DNA from: Cyanobium sp. FGCU6
Lineage (GTDB): Bacteria > Cyanobacteriota > Cyanobacteriia > PCC-6307 > Cyanobiaceae
DNA length: 64,000 nucleotides
Assembly: GCA_024958655.1 (NCBI GenBank)
Contig: JANWUR010000001.1
Span: forward strand, 124,001 to 188,000
Direction: 5' to 3'
Below the pieces are notes generated by a model that saw only the letters and a program-made list of their open reading frames with translations, did no database searches and had not been told where the DNA came from. Below are positions 17,144-26,401 of the stretch, one piece after another (within the stretch, counting starts at the first letter, position 1; each line of letters starts with the position of its first letter). The position numbers and the translations under genes were made by a program.

Positions 17144-17694
17144 GGGCGGCTCAGGGTTCCGTCACAGACGAGGGTCTCACGCGTGCTGCGGCCCGTGGCG
17201 GGATTGGTGCCGCCGGCCAGGGCGCAGAGGCGCTTGTGGGCGTCGGCCCGCACGGGCACGTTGCTGAAGTCGGCTCCTTCGATCCGCAGCTCGCCCTCGA
17301 AACGGGTGTTGAAGGCGAAGGCATCCTCCAGCCGGGCGTCGCGCAGGTCGGTGCCATCGAAGACAGCGCCGTCGAGGGTGGCCTCCCGCAGGTCGGCGCC
17401 ATGCAGGTCGGCGTCCTGAAGCTTGGCGCCGAACAGGCTGGCGCCGCGCAGATCGGCTCCGGAGAGATCGGCGTCGCGCAGGTTGGTGAGGTTGAAGGTC
17501 ACGCCCCGCAGGTCGGCGCCGTGGAAGTCGGCGCCGATCAGCACCTGTTTGGCGTAGTCCATCGCGGCCACGGCCGGCTGCGGTGCCGCCAGGGGCAGGC
17601 CGAGCACCGCCAGCAGGAGCATCAGGGCGGTCCCCAGACGGTCCCAGGAGATGGCCCTCAGGCGGGTGAGGGCGGAGGGGCGGGGACGGTGCAT
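17140..17694 (-). CDS. pentapeptide-repeat protein with signal peptide (probably thylakoid lumen)
   Basis: 184 aa from the ATG at 17694 (MHRPRPSALT); a TTG eight codons upstream is less likely. A signal-type segment (LGTALMLLLAVLGLPLAAPQPAVAA) is followed by MDYAKQVLIGADFHGADLRG and about ten A(D/N)Lxx pentapeptides forming a right-handed beta-helix. A short C-terminal region with two Cys (KRLCALAGGTNPATG ... LVCDG) could form a disulfide. Lumenal pentapeptide proteins with this start are common in cyanobacteria; their function is unknown. Confidence 0.85.
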   Translation of the reverse strand: MHRPRPSALTRLRAISWDRLGTALMLLLAVLGLPLAAPQPAVAAMDYAKQVLIGADFHGADLRGVTFNLTNLRDADLSGADLRGASLFGAKLQDADLHGADLREATLDGAVFDGTDLRDARLEDAFAFNTRFEGELRIEGADFSNVPVRADAHKRLCALAGGTNPATGRSTRETLVCDGTLSRP

Positions 17695-17789
17695 CGGCGG
17701 CGCGGCATGGGGTCCCAACCTAGAAACGGGGTTGGGGTCACCGGTCAGGCCGCCTAGCCTTCAGATTTGCGTCCCGGCGGAGGGCTCCC

Positions 17790-19439
17790 ATGTCGGCGCA
17801 CCTTCCCTCCACTGAGCCCGCTGACCTCCCTCCGGGCCCATGGCTGAGCCTGCTGGAGCAACAGGGTCGCCCGGCTGCTCTGGCCGACCGACAGGGCGAT
17901 CTCCAGGTGGTGAGTGAGGCCTTCGCTCGCCGCCTCGGCCATTCCACGGCTGAGCTCAGGGGCCTGGCGATCGCCGAACTGATCCCGCTGGCTCGGCGGC
18001 AGGAGCTGGACGGGCTGCTGCAGGAGTTCCTCCAGGGCCAGCTCCCGGAGCTGAAGCTGCCGATCGATGCCGAAGCGCCGGCTCTGCGGTTGGCCTGGCT
18101 CCAGGAGGCCGATGGCGCTCCTGCCTCCTGGCTGCTGCTGGAGCTGCCTGAACGCCGTCTCGAGCGCCGTGCCTTTGAGGAGTTGCTGCGCGAGCACGGC
18201 GGTGCCGTGGCCCTGCTGCATCTGCATCTGCAGCAGCTGGATCTGGTGCAGGGCAAGCTCGGTCTGGAGGCCGGCGAGGCCCTGCTGGAGGTTCTGGCCC
18301 ATCGCCTCGCCGGTTGCCTGCCCCCCGCCGGCCTGTTCTGCCGGGAGGGTGGCGATCGCTTCCTGGCGCTCCTGCCCGGCCGTTGGAGTCGGGAGGCGGT
18401 GCTCCAGGCGGTTGACGGGCTGCTCGCCGGCCTCGAGCAACCGCTCACGCTCACGCAGCACGTCCTCGAGCCCGCCTTCCACGTGGGGGTGGCCCGTTCG
18501 CCCGCGGATGGCACCGCCTTCGCTGCGCTCCACCGCGCCGCCACCCGCGCGCTTGAGCTCAGCCATCAGCCTCCGGTGAGCGCCTGCCGCCTGGCGGAAC
18601 CGCCCGAGCGGGGGATGCAGCTGAGGGAGCGGCTCGCTGGCCCCCTGGCCATCGCCCTGGCGGGGGAGGGGCTGGAGTTGGCTTTCCAGCCGATCCTGGA
18701 GCTCGAAACCTCCAGGCTGGTGGGGGCCGAGGTGCTCTGCCGATGGGACGACCCTGTGCTGGGGCGCCAGGTTCCCAGCGACTTCATCAACGTGGCCGTG
18801 GCCACCGAGCAGATCTCCGCCCTGGGGCGTTGGGTGGTGGAGGCGGCCCTGGCCACCCTCGCCGCCTGGGATCGGGCCGGTCACCACCTGGAGCAGATCG
18901 GCATCAATATCTCTGCCCTCCAGCTGGAGGATCCGCAGGGCATGCCCTTCCTGCGGCAGGCGCTGGTGCGACACGGTCTCCTTGCCGACCGGGTGGTGCT
19001 GGAGCTGGCGGAGGCCGACGTGATCGCCCTCAGTGCGCGAGCCGGTGACCACCTCAGGGATCTGCATCACCAGGGCTTCCGGCTGGCGATGGATGATTTC
19101 GGTACCGGCTATTCCGGGCTCAAGCGCCTCAGCCAGCTGCCGTTCGCCCAGGTGAAGGTGGATCGCAGCCTGATCGCCGCCATCGACTACGACCCGATGC
19201 AGCAGGCGATGCTGCTGGCGCTGGTCACCACCGCCGCCGGCAGCGGCGTGGAACTGGTGGCGGAGGGCATCGAACGTTCACGCCAGCTGCAGATGCTCCA
19301 GAGCCTGGGCTGCCGCTATGGCCAGGGCTTCCACCTGGCTCCTCCGCTGAGCGTGGCGGAGATGGAGGCGTCCATGGCCGAACCCTCCGGCCGCTGGCGC
19401 GCCGATGCCGCAGGTCGCGTCAGGCTGGGGGAAGGCTGA
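17790..19439 (+). CDS. PAS-(degenerate GGDEF)-EAL cyclic-di-GMP phosphodiesterase
   Basis: 549 aa. A PAS-like N-terminus (about 20-120) precedes a degenerate GGDEF domain (REGGDRFLALLPG at about residue 190) and an EAL domain (about 280-530). The signature is EVL within GAEVLCRWDDP. The other metal and catalytic residues are present: NISALQLED, ELAEADVI, DDFGTGYSGLKRL, QVKVDRSL, VAEGIER, GCRYGQGF. Hydrolysis of c-di-GMP is therefore plausible despite EAL to EVL. With the GGDEF protein 5 kb away it may form a local c-di-GMP module. Confidence 0.9.
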   Translation: MSAHLPSTEPADLPPGPWLSLLEQQGRPAALADRQGDLQVVSEAFARRLGHSTAELRGLAIAELIPLARRQELDGLLQEFLQGQLPELKLPIDAEAPALRLAWLQEADGAPASWLLLELPERRLERRAFEELLREHGGAVALLHLHLQQLDLVQGKLGLEAGEALLEVLAHRLAGCLPPAGLFCREGGDRFLALLPGRWSREAVLQAVDGLLAGLEQPLTLTQHVLEPAFHVGVARSPADGTAFAALHRAATRALELSHQPPVSACRLAEPPERGMQLRERLAGPLAIALAGEGLELAFQPILELETSRLVGAEVLCRWDDPVLGRQVPSDFINVAVATEQISALGRWVVEAALATLAAWDRAGHHLEQIGINISALQLEDPQGMPFLRQALVRHGLLADRVVLELAEADVIALSARAGDHLRDLHHQGFRLAMDDFGTGYSGLKRLSQLPFAQVKVDRSLIAAIDYDPMQQAMLLALVTTAAGSGVELVAEGIERSRQLQMLQSLGCRYGQGFHLAPPLSVAEMEASMAEPSGRWRADAAGRVRLGEG

Positions 19440-19824
19440 GGCGGGTCCTCGCCACGCTTCGGTGCCGCGCACTCCCCAGCAGCGCAGCGGCGACTTCGCC
19501 GAACAGCGGGCCCTGCGCCTGCTGCAGCAGCGGGGCTGGCGGCTGCTCTCGCGGCAGTGGCGCTGCCGCTGGGGCGAACTCGATCTGGTGATGGCCAAGC
19601 CGGGAAGGCTGCTGGTGGTGGAGGTGAAGGGGCGCCGCCCGCGCCGGGGCGGCTGGGGCAGCGATGGTCTCGATCGTCGTAAGGGCCTGCGGATCGCTCG
19701 GGCCTGGGCCTGCTGGTGTGCCGCCCATCCCGACTGGGCGGAACGGCCGGTGGAACTGGTGGCGGCACTGGTGCCCCTGCCACCGCAGAGCGGCCCGGTG
19801 CGCTGGATCCGCCTCATGGGCTGA
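19405..19824 (+). CDS. YraN/UPF0102 family nuclease-fold protein
   Basis: 139 aa if started at the ATG 19405, overlapping the EAL gene by 35 nt; a GTG at 19462 is an alternative start closer to the family's usual beginning. Core motifs: SGDFAEQRALRLLQQRGWRLL, RWGELDLVM (the E-x-D of the restriction-nuclease fold) and LLVVEVKGRR. The fold suggests a nuclease acting on branched or incoming DNA, but the cellular role of the family is not settled. Confidence 0.88.
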   Translation: MPQVASGWGKAEAGPRHASVPRTPQQRSGDFAEQRALRLLQQRGWRLLSRQWRCRWGELDLVMAKPGRLLVVEVKGRRPRRGGWGSDGLDRRKGLRIARAWACWCAAHPDWAERPVELVAALVPLPPQSGPVRWIRLMG

Positions 19825-19834
19825 GCCTCTGGGA

Positions 19835-20137
19835 TCAGGGGGAGCCGGCGGGAGCCGCTGCGGGGGGCGTCGCCGCCGGGGCGGTGTCGAAAAAGACCGT
19901 GCAGCGGTAGCGGTCGTTATTGCCCGACATCCCGATGTCCTCGCACATGGTGCGGGTGACCGTGGCACCCTTCGGGACTCCTTCCATGGCTCGCTGCTGG
20001 GCAGCGTTGCGGTCCCAGGTGGATTCAGCTGTGGAACTCCCCGCCCGCGCGGCTCCGGCCGTCAGTGCCAGGGTCAGCAGAGGCGCCAGGATCGCAGCCC
20101 GGGCGCAGCGATGCAAGGAAGGCAACGAAGCACCCAT
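19835..20137 (-). CDS. small secreted hypothetical protein
   Basis: About 100 aa from the ATG at 20137. The signal peptide MGASLPSLHRCARAAILAPL ends near AGAARA. The mature part has two Cys (RTMCEDIG and RYRCTVFF) likely to form a disulfide, and a Pro/Ala tail. Upstream in-frame ATGs at 20164 and 20191 would place residues before the signal sequence. Function unknown. Convergent with the YraN-type gene and divergent from rsmA. Confidence 0.65.
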   Translation of the reverse strand: MGASLPSLHRCARAAILAPLLTLALTAGAARAGSSTAESTWDRNAAQQRAMEGVPKGATVTRTMCEDIGMSGNNDRYRCTVFFDTAPAATPPAAAPAGSP

Positions 20138-20225
20138 GGCGGCAGAGCACAGATCCGTGTCCATGCTGGCCAGGGCGGCCGCCATTGCCACGGACCTGCA
20201 ATCTGGAGCCAGTCGAAGGCCGTAA

Positions 20226-21095
20226 ATGGCGTTCCAGGGTCATCGGGCGCGCAAGCGCTTCGGTCAGCACTGGCTCACCGATGCCGCCGTGCTGGATCGG
20301 ATCGTGGCGGCCGCCGAGCTGGCGGAGGGCGAGCGGGTGCTGGAAGTGGGCCCCGGCCGGGGGGCCCTCACCGAGCGCCTCCTGGCGGCGCCGATCGGCG
20401 CTCTGCGGGCCGTGGAGCTCGACCGCGACCTGGTGCCGGGGCTGCGGGCCCGTTTCGGCGGCGATCCCCGCTTCACTCTGGTGGAGGGAGACGCCCTGGA
20501 GGTTCCGCTGATCCCGGAGCAAGGGCCCGTCCCCCGCACCGTGGTGGCCAACATCCCGTACAACATCACCGGCCCGCTGCTGGAGCGCCTGGTGGGCCGC
20601 CTCGACCGGCCCCACGACCCTCCCTACCGGCGGCTGGTGCTGCTGGTGCAACAGGAGGTGGGGGAGCGGATCCGGGCCCGGCCGGGCAGCAGCTCCTTCT
20701 CGGCCCTGAGCGTGCGCCTGCAGCTGCTGGCCCGCTGCACCCCGGTGTGCGCCGTCCCTCCCCGCTGCTTCCAGCCGCCGCCGAAGGTGATGTCGGAGGT
20801 GGTGCGGCTCGATCCGCTGCCCCCCCACGAGCGGCCTGAGCCGGAGCTGGCCCGCACGGTGGAGCAACTGCTGCGCCGCTGCTTTGCCGCCCGCCGCAAG
20901 ATGCTGCGCAACACCCTGGCGGGCCTTCTGCCCACCTCTGAGCTGCTGCTGGTGGCAGAGGCCGCCGGGGTGCAGCTGGAGCAGCGGCCCCAGGAGCTGG
21001 CGCCGGAGCGCTGGCTGGCCCTGGCGGCCGGCTTGAATCGGGCCACTTCTGCCGCCACCGCCCCGGCGGCGGCCTCCGCCCTTCCCCATGCCTGA
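20226..21095 (+). CDS. rsmA: 16S rRNA dimethyladenosine transferase (KsgA/RsmA)
   Basis: 289 aa. Dimethylates two adjacent adenines near the 3' end of 16S rRNA during small-subunit maturation, using S-adenosylmethionine. Motifs: RKRFGQHWL at the start, SAM-binding [12 protein letters not shown], acidic AVELDRDL, and the adenine-pocket [11 protein letters not shown], followed by [13 protein letters not shown]. The C-terminal helical domain is [14 protein letters not shown]. It overlaps ispE by 8 nt. Confidence 0.96.
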   Translation: MAFQGHRARKRFGQHWLTDAAVLDRIVAAAELAEGERVLEVGPGRGALTERLLAAPIGALRAVELDRDLVPGLRARFGGDPRFTLVEGDALEVPLIPEQGPVPRTVVANIPYNITGPLLERLVGRLDRPHDPPYRRLVLLVQQEVGERIRARPGSSSFSALSVRLQLLARCTPVCAVPPRCFQPPPKVMSEVVRLDPLPPHERPEPELARTVEQLLRRCFAARRKMLRNTLAGLLPTSELLLVAEAAGVQLEQRPQELAPERWLALAAGLNRATSAATAPAAASALPHA

Positions 21096-22047
21096 TCTGC
21101 GCGTCACCGCCCCCGCCAAGATCAACCTCCACCTCGAGGTGCTCGGCCTGCGTCCCGACGGCTTCCATGAGCTGGCGATGGTGATGCAGACCCTCGATCT
21201 GGCCGACACCCTCGTGATGGCGCCCACGGCCGACGGCGCCATCAGCCTCCGCACCGACGCTCCCGACCTGCCCACGGGTGCCGAGAACCTGATCGTGCGG
21301 GCGGCCGAGCAGCTGCGGCAGCGTGTGGGCCTGCCCGAGCTCGGTGCCGCGATTCAGCTCGAGAAGCGCATTCCCATCGGCGCTGGCCTGGCCGGCGGCT
21401 CCAGCGACGCCGCCGCCGCCCTGGTGGGCCTCAACGAACTCTGGGGTTGCGGCCTGGAGGCGGCCGAGCTGCACGCCATCGCCGCCTCCCTGGGCTCCGA
21501 CGTGCCCTACTGCCTGGAGGGCGGTCCTCGGCTGTGCTTCGGGCGGGGCGAGATCCTCGAGCCGCTGCCGGGGGCCGCTCCTGGTGAGACCCCAGGCCTG
21601 GGCGTGTTGCTGATCAAGCATCCTCAGGCCAGTGTCTCCACCCCCTGGGCCTATGGCCGCTGCCGCGAGCTGCGCAGCGACTTCTACCTCGAGAGCGAGG
21701 CCGACTTCGCCCAGCGCCGCGACGCCCTGCGCGCCGGCCCCCTGGCGGCGGCCCTGCGGGGCCATGGATCGCTGCCGAGTCTGCGCAACGACCTGCAGGC
21801 GGTGGTGGAGTCGGAGGTGGCGAGCGTGCGCGAAGGGCTGCTCCTGCTGCACCGCGCTGATGGGGCCCTGGCGGTGGCGATGAGCGGCTCGGGGCCGAGC
21901 CTGTTCGCCCTCTTCGCCGATCCCGCGGCGGCGGCAGCGGCACAGCGGCAGCTGGTGGCCGAGCTCAATGCAGCAGGATTCGAGGCCTGGTGCTGCCGCT
22001 GCAGCGGCTCCGGTGCCAGCCTGCTGCCAGATGCCCCGCAGCCGTGA
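21088..22047 (+). CDS. ispE: 4-diphosphocytidyl-2-C-methyl-D-erythritol kinase
   Basis: 319 aa GHMP kinase of the MEP isoprenoid pathway, supplying precursors for carotenoids and the chlorophyll phytyl tail. Motif 1 is [14 protein letters not shown], with KINL near the start. Motif 2 is the ATP loop [20 protein letters not shown]. The C-terminal motif is [15 protein letters not shown]. It is translationally coupled to rsmA (8 nt overlap) and to the DUF3082 gene (GTGA overlap). Confidence 0.96.
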   Translation: MPDLRVTAPAKINLHLEVLGLRPDGFHELAMVMQTLDLADTLVMAPTADGAISLRTDAPDLPTGAENLIVRAAEQLRQRVGLPELGAAIQLEKRIPIGAGLAGGSSDAAAALVGLNELWGCGLEAAELHAIAASLGSDVPYCLEGGPRLCFGRGEILEPLPGAAPGETPGLGVLLIKHPQASVSTPWAYGRCRELRSDFYLESEADFAQRRDALRAGPLAAALRGHGSLPSLRNDLQAVVESEVASVREGLLLLHRADGALAVAMSGSGPSLFALFADPAAAAAAQRQLVAELNAAGFEAWCCRCSGSGASLLPDAPQP

Positions 22048-22397
22048 GCGACGCCTCGAGCCCCAGCGACCTGCCGAGCCTCGGCGGGGATGCCGGAACC
22101 ACCGCCGCCCAGATTGAAGCCCCCCGCAAGGGGCCTCTCAGCTTCCTCAGCGGTGCCCTCACCAGCGGCCTGCTGGCCTGGCTGTGCTTCGGCATGAGCG
22201 GGCGGGTGGTGCACCACTACGCCCTGCATCCGCCCCACTACAGCTCCCAGGTGGCCCAGAGCATCGCCACGGCGGTGAAGACGCTGGTCGTGGGCATGTG
22301 CTTTCTGGCCACCTTCAGCTTCGCTTTCATCGGCCTCGGGCTGCTGCTCACCTTCTTCCGCAGCCTGCTGCGGGCACGGCCCACCGACCCGCCCTAA
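22044..22397 (+). CDS. DUF3082 family two-helix membrane protein
   Basis: 117 aa from a GTG at 22044 that overlaps the ispE stop (GTGA). The N-terminal 40 residues are polar. Two membrane helices follow ([20 protein letters not shown] and [19 protein letters not shown]). DUF3082 is a cyanobacterial/plastid family of unknown function; the call rests on the [20 protein letters not shown] linker and topology. It closes the rsmA-ispE run. Confidence 0.8.
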   Translation: MSDASSPSDLPSLGGDAGTTAAQIEAPRKGPLSFLSGALTSGLLAWLCFGMSGRVVHHYALHPPHYSSQVAQSIATAVKTLVVGMCFLATFSFAFIGLGLLLTFFRSLLRARPTDPP

Positions 22398-22421
22398 CAT
22401 GGGCGCCCATCCCCCTTGGCG

Positions 22422-22517
22422 ATGACTCCCCACGACCTGGGCCTGCTGGTCACCCTGCTCCTGCCGGGGATGCTGCTCTCGGTGCTGCTGCTCAGCACCT
22501 TCGCCGCCGGGGGCTGA
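22422..22517 (+). CDS. 31-residue single-helix membrane protein (putative)
   Basis: ATG at 22422, TGA at 22515-22517. MTPHDLGLLV is followed by a leucine-rich membrane segment ending STFAAGG. It sits 24 nt after the DUF3082 gene and 74 nt before pdhB, in the same direction. Size and layout recall small photosystem or cytochrome b6f subunits, but it does not match PsaI, PsaM, PetN, PetL or Psb30 as I remember them. The coding call rests on position, start and clean hydrophobic profile only. Confidence 0.5.
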   Translation: MTPHDLGLLVTLLLPGMLLSVLLLSTFAAGG

Positions 22518-22591
22518 GATAGGTTGGCCGCGCGGCGGTCTGTGCGGTTCCGCCGATCCGAGTCCCGCGACGCCCTCTTACGCCCTACGAC

Positions 22592-23575
22592 GTGGCCGAA
22601 ACCCTGCTGTTCAACGCTCTGCGCGATGCCATCGATGAAGAGATGGCTCGCGATCCGCACGTCTGCGTGATGGGAGAGGACGTGGGGCAGTACGGCGGGT
22701 CCTACAAGGTCACCAAGGATCTCTACGAGAAGTATGGCGAGCTCCGCGTTCTCGATACCCCGATCGCGGAGAACAGTTTCACCGGCATGGCGGTGGGCGC
22801 GGCGATGACCGGCCTGCGGCCGATCGTCGAAGGCATGAACATGGGCTTTCTGCTGCTGGCCTTCAACCAGATCTCCAACAACATGGGGATGCTTCGCTAC
22901 ACCAGCGGTGGCAACTACACCATCCCCGCGGTGGTTCGCGGCCCCGGTGGTGTGGGCCGGCAGCTGGGGGCGGAGCACAGCCAGCGCCTCGAGGCCTACT
23001 TCCATGCGGTGCCCGGCATCAAGATCGTGGCGGTCAGCACCCCCACCAACGCCAAAGGCCTGATGAAGGCTGCCATCCGCGATAACAACCCTGTGCTGTT
23101 CTTCGAGCATGTTCTGCTCTACAACCTCACTGAAGACATCCCCGAAGGCGACTACATCTGTGCCCTCGATCAGGCTGAGGTGGTGCGTGAAGGCAGCGAT
23201 GTCACGATCCTCACCTATTCGCGCATGCGCCACCACTGCCTCAAGGCCGTGCAGCAGCTTGAGCAGCAGGGTGTGGATGTGGAGCTGATCGACCTGATCA
23301 GCCTCAAGCCGTTCGACATGGACACCATCCGCCGCTCGATCCGTAAGACCCACCGGGTGATCGTCGTGGAGGAATGCATGAAGACCGGCGGCATCGGCGC
23401 CGAACTCATCGCTCTGATCACCGAGGAATGCTTCGACGATCTCGACGCACGGCCCGTGCGCCTCTCCTCCCAGGACATCCCCACGCCCTACAACGGCAAC
23501 CTGGAGAACCTCACAATCATCCAGCCCCATCAGATCGTGGACGCCGCCCTCAAGATCAAGGCCGGGCAGCTCTGA
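22592..23575 (+). CDS. pdhB: pyruvate dehydrogenase E1 component beta subunit
   Basis: 327 aa from a GTG at 22592 ([20 protein letters not shown]). Partner of E1 alpha in thiamine-diphosphate-dependent decarboxylation of pyruvate to feed acetyl-CoA synthesis. Conserved segments: [59 protein letters not shown] and [16 protein letters not shown]. Length is typical of the cyanobacterial/plastid form. secD begins 1 nt after the stop, so both are likely on one transcript. Confidence 0.97.
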   Translation: MAETLLFNALRDAIDEEMARDPHVCVMGEDVGQYGGSYKVTKDLYEKYGELRVLDTPIAENSFTGMAVGAAMTGLRPIVEGMNMGFLLLAFNQISNNMGMLRYTSGGNYTIPAVVRGPGGVGRQLGAEHSQRLEAYFHAVPGIKIVAVSTPTNAKGLMKAAIRDNNPVLFFEHVLLYNLTEDIPEGDYICALDQAEVVREGSDVTILTYSRMRHHCLKAVQQLEQQGVDVELIDLISLKPFDMDTIRRSIRKTHRVIVVEECMKTGGIGAELIALITEECFDDLDARPVRLSSQDIPTPYNGNLENLTIIQPHQIVDAALKIKAGQL

Positions 23576-23576
23576 A

Positions 23577-25109
23577 ATGGCACGTCAACAGGGGTGGTTC
23601 GCCCTGATCCTGGCCCTGGCGATCGCCGCTGGCGCCCTGCTGGCCACCTACGGCCTCCAACTCGGCCTCGACCTGCGCGGCGGCAGCCAGCTCACCCTGC
23701 AGGTGCTGCCGAATGCCGAGATCCGCTCGGTGGGCCGCGAGCAGCTCGAGGCTGTGAAGGAAGTGCTCGAACGCAGGATCAACGGCCTCGGGGTCGCCGA
23801 GTCCACCCTCCAGACCGTGGGCGACGACCAACTGGTCCTCCAGCTTCCCGGTGAGCAGGATCCCGCCCGGGCGGCGAAGGTGCTCGGCAGCACTGCGCTG
23901 CTTGAGTTCCGCTCCCAGCGTCCGGGAACCGAGAAGGAGATGGAGGGCCTGCTGCCGCTCAAGCGCCAGCTGGAGGCTGTGATCGCCTCCCGCGATCCCG
24001 CCCATGCCGCGGCGGCGGCCGAGGACGCCGCCACCCCGACCGGCCAGGCCAAGCCCCCCAAGCCCACCTTCTCCGACGAGGAGCGGGGTAAGGCCTTCCG
24101 GGCCCTTGGCCTCTCGATCCCGGAAGGCAGCAACGAAGCCACCCAGCTCGAGGCCCTCAGCAACGAGGTGAACCGGCGGGTCGTTGCCCTGTTCGGTCCC
24201 ACCCTGATCACCGGCAAGGATCTGGTCACGGCCGGGCGTCAACAGCAGCAGAGCGGTCAGGACTGGGAGGTGACCCTCAACTTCACCCGCGCCGGCGGTG
24301 AGAAGTTCGCCGCCCTCACCCAGGGCATCGCCGGCACCGGGCGCGTGCTCGGGATCGTGCTGGATGGCCGCAGCATCAGCGAGGCCACGGTGGGCCCTGA
24401 GTTCAAGGCGGCGGGCATCACCGGCGGGGCGGCGACGATCTCCGGCCGCTTCACCGCCGAGGAGGCTCGCGATCTCGAGGTGCAGCTGCGCGGTGGCTCC
24501 CTGCCGTTGCCGGTGAAGATCATCGAGCAGCGCACCGTTGGTCCGTCGCTCGGGGCCGAGAACATCCGCCGCAGCCTGGCGGCCGCTCTGGCCGGCCTGG
24601 CCCTGGTGGCCGTCTTCATGGTGCTGGTCTACCGCCTGCCAGGGATGGTGGCGGTGCTGGCACTCAGCCTCTACGCGCTCTTCAACCTCGCCCTCTATTC
24701 CCTGATCCCCGTCACCCTCACCCTGCCGGGGATCGCCGGCTTCATCCTCTCGGTGGGCATGGCGGTGGATGCCAACGTGCTGATTTTCGAGCGGGTGAAG
24801 GAAGAACTGCGTTCAGGCAACACCCTGATCCGCTCGATCGACACCGGCTTCTCCCTGGCCTTCTCCTCCATCATCGATGGCCACGTCACCGGCCTGATCA
24901 GCTGCGCCGCCCTCTTCTTCCTCGGCACGGGCCTGGTGAAGGGCTTCGCCGTCACCCTGGCGATCGGCCTGCTGCTGAGCCTCTTCACTGCGCTCACCTG
25001 CACCCGCTCCCTGCTGCGGCTGCTGATGAGCTACCCGGCCCTGCGTCGCGTCACCTACTTCCTGCCGGCCCGCGAGCTGCCCTCCTCCATCCCCTCCCCG
25101 GCGGCCTGA
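23577..25109 (+). CDS. secD: protein translocase subunit SecD
   Basis: 510 aa. With SecF it uses the proton motive force to pull exported proteins through SecYEG. An N-terminal helix (residues 7-28) is followed by the diagnostic LGLDLRGGSQLTLQV, a large lumenal/periplasmic P1 domain with an Ala-rich insert (about 140-165), and five C-terminal helices with GIAGFILSVGMAVDANVLIFERVKEE. ATG at 23577, one base after the pdhB stop. Confidence 0.97.
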   Translation: MARQQGWFALILALAIAAGALLATYGLQLGLDLRGGSQLTLQVLPNAEIRSVGREQLEAVKEVLERRINGLGVAESTLQTVGDDQLVLQLPGEQDPARAAKVLGSTALLEFRSQRPGTEKEMEGLLPLKRQLEAVIASRDPAHAAAAAEDAATPTGQAKPPKPTFSDEERGKAFRALGLSIPEGSNEATQLEALSNEVNRRVVALFGPTLITGKDLVTAGRQQQQSGQDWEVTLNFTRAGGEKFAALTQGIAGTGRVLGIVLDGRSISEATVGPEFKAAGITGGAATISGRFTAEEARDLEVQLRGGSLPLPVKIIEQRTVGPSLGAENIRRSLAAALAGLALVAVFMVLVYRLPGMVAVLALSLYALFNLALYSLIPVTLTLPGIAGFILSVGMAVDANVLIFERVKEELRSGNTLIRSIDTGFSLAFSSIIDGHVTGLISCAALFFLGTGLVKGFAVTLAIGLLLSLFTALTCTRSLLRLLMSYPALRRVTYFLPARELPSSIPSPAA

Positions 25110-25127
25110 GCTCCTTTTCCCCAGACC

Positions 25128-26093
25128 GTGACTCCCACTTCCCTTCCCTCCATCCGCTTCCTTCGCATCAACCGGTACCGCCGGCTTGCCTGGATCGGCT
25201 CGGGCCTGGCCTGTTCCCTCAGCGTGCTCGGTCTGGTGCTGTCCTGGTTGAATCCCTCCATCGGCCTGCCGCTCAAGCCCGGCCTCGACTTCACCGGCGG
25301 TACCCAGATCCAGCTCGAGCGCCGCTGCGCGGCCGACTGCGGCACCCTCACCGCTCCCCAGGTTCAGGAGAAGGTGGCCGCGATCCGGCTGCCTGCGCCT
25401 GAGAGCGGGCCTGCTCCCAACCTGTCCGGCGCCTCCGTGCAGGTGCTGGATGGCGGACGCTCCCTCACCATGAGGCTGCCGGCTCTCGATCCCGATGAGA
25501 GTGCGGCCGTGGTTCAGGCTCTCTCCGGCGCGATTGGCCCCCTTGAGCCCTCGGGCACCTCCGTATCCACCATCGGACCCACCCTCGGCTCCCAGCTCCT
25601 GCGCAGCAGCATCCTTTCGCTGATCGTGAGCTTCGCGGCGATCGCCGCCTACATCAGCTTCTCCTACAACGGCGTCTTCGCCGTGCTGGCCCTGGTGGCC
25701 CTCGCCCACGATGTGCTGATCACCTGCGGGGTGTTCGCCTGGCTGGGCCTTCTGTTCGGGATCGAGGTGGACAGCCTCTTCGCCGTTTCTCTGATCACCG
25801 TGGCTGGCTATTCGGTCACAGACACGGTCGTGGTCTACGACCGCATCCGCGAACAGCGCAAGCACCTGGTGGATCTCCCCCTTGCCGACCAGGTGGATGT
25901 GGCGGTGGATGCCACGCTCACCCGCTCTCTTTACACCTCCCTCACCACCCTGCTGCCGCTGCTGGGCCTGATCTTCTTCGGTGGTTCGAGCCTGTTCTGG
26001 TTCGCGGTGGCCCTCACCGTGGGCATCGGGGTCGGCAGCTGGTCGAGCATCGGTCTGGCACCCACCCTGCTGCCGGTGCTGTCCCGCCGATGA
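25128..26093 (+). CDS. secF: protein translocase subunit SecF
   Basis: 321 aa from a GTG at 25128, 18 nt after secD. Hallmarks: the Tyr/Arg-rich N-terminus, PGLDFTGGTQIQLE after the first helix, the P4 domain, and C-terminal helices with AGYSVTDTVVVYDRIREQRK and LTRSLYTSLTTLLPLLGL. It completes the SecDF motor with the upstream gene and overlaps the next gene by 4 nt (ATGA). Confidence 0.97.
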   Translation: MTPTSLPSIRFLRINRYRRLAWIGSGLACSLSVLGLVLSWLNPSIGLPLKPGLDFTGGTQIQLERRCAADCGTLTAPQVQEKVAAIRLPAPESGPAPNLSGASVQVLDGGRSLTMRLPALDPDESAAVVQALSGAIGPLEPSGTSVSTIGPTLGSQLLRSSILSLIVSFAAIAAYISFSYNGVFAVLALVALAHDVLITCGVFAWLGLLFGIEVDSLFAVSLITVAGYSVTDTVVVYDRIREQRKHLVDLPLADQVDVAVDATLTRSLYTSLTTLLPLLGLIFFGGSSLFWFAVALTVGIGVGSWSSIGLAPTLLPVLSRR

Positions 26094-26359
26094 GTTCACC
26101 CAGCCCATCGCAGGATGCCGCGGCGTCTGAAGCTTCCCGTTCCAGCCCCTGGCCGCTGGTTCCCCTGCTGCTCCTGTTCCTGGCCCTCGGGGATCTGCGG
26201 GTGGAGTTCCAGCTTCTGGCCGATCGTTTCACCATCACGTCGTTGGTCGAGGCCCTGCGCACCCATCCGCTGGCGATCGCCGTTCTGGTCGCCCAACCCT
26301 CCCTCTGGCGGCGCTACCGCACCGCCCGGCGCCGGCAACCGCGTCCGCAGCAGCCCTGA
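26090..26359 (+). CDS. small membrane-associated hypothetical protein downstream of secF
   Basis: 89 aa. A Ser-rich N-terminus, a hydrophobic segment (WPLVPLLLLFLALGDLRVEF), a second weaker one (LAIAVLVAQPSLWRRY) and an Arg-rich tail. The ATG overlaps the secF stop by 4 nt, so translation is probably coupled to SecDF. No recognised family. Convergent with the AI-2E gene that ends at 26402. Confidence 0.7.
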   Translation: MSSPSPSQDAAASEASRSSPWPLVPLLLLFLALGDLRVEFQLLADRFTITSLVEALRTHPLAIAVLVAQPSLWRRYRTARRRQPRPQQP

Positions 26360-26401
26360 AGCCGCGGGGTGCTCCTGCACTGCATTCCGCCCTTGGCTTG
26401 C

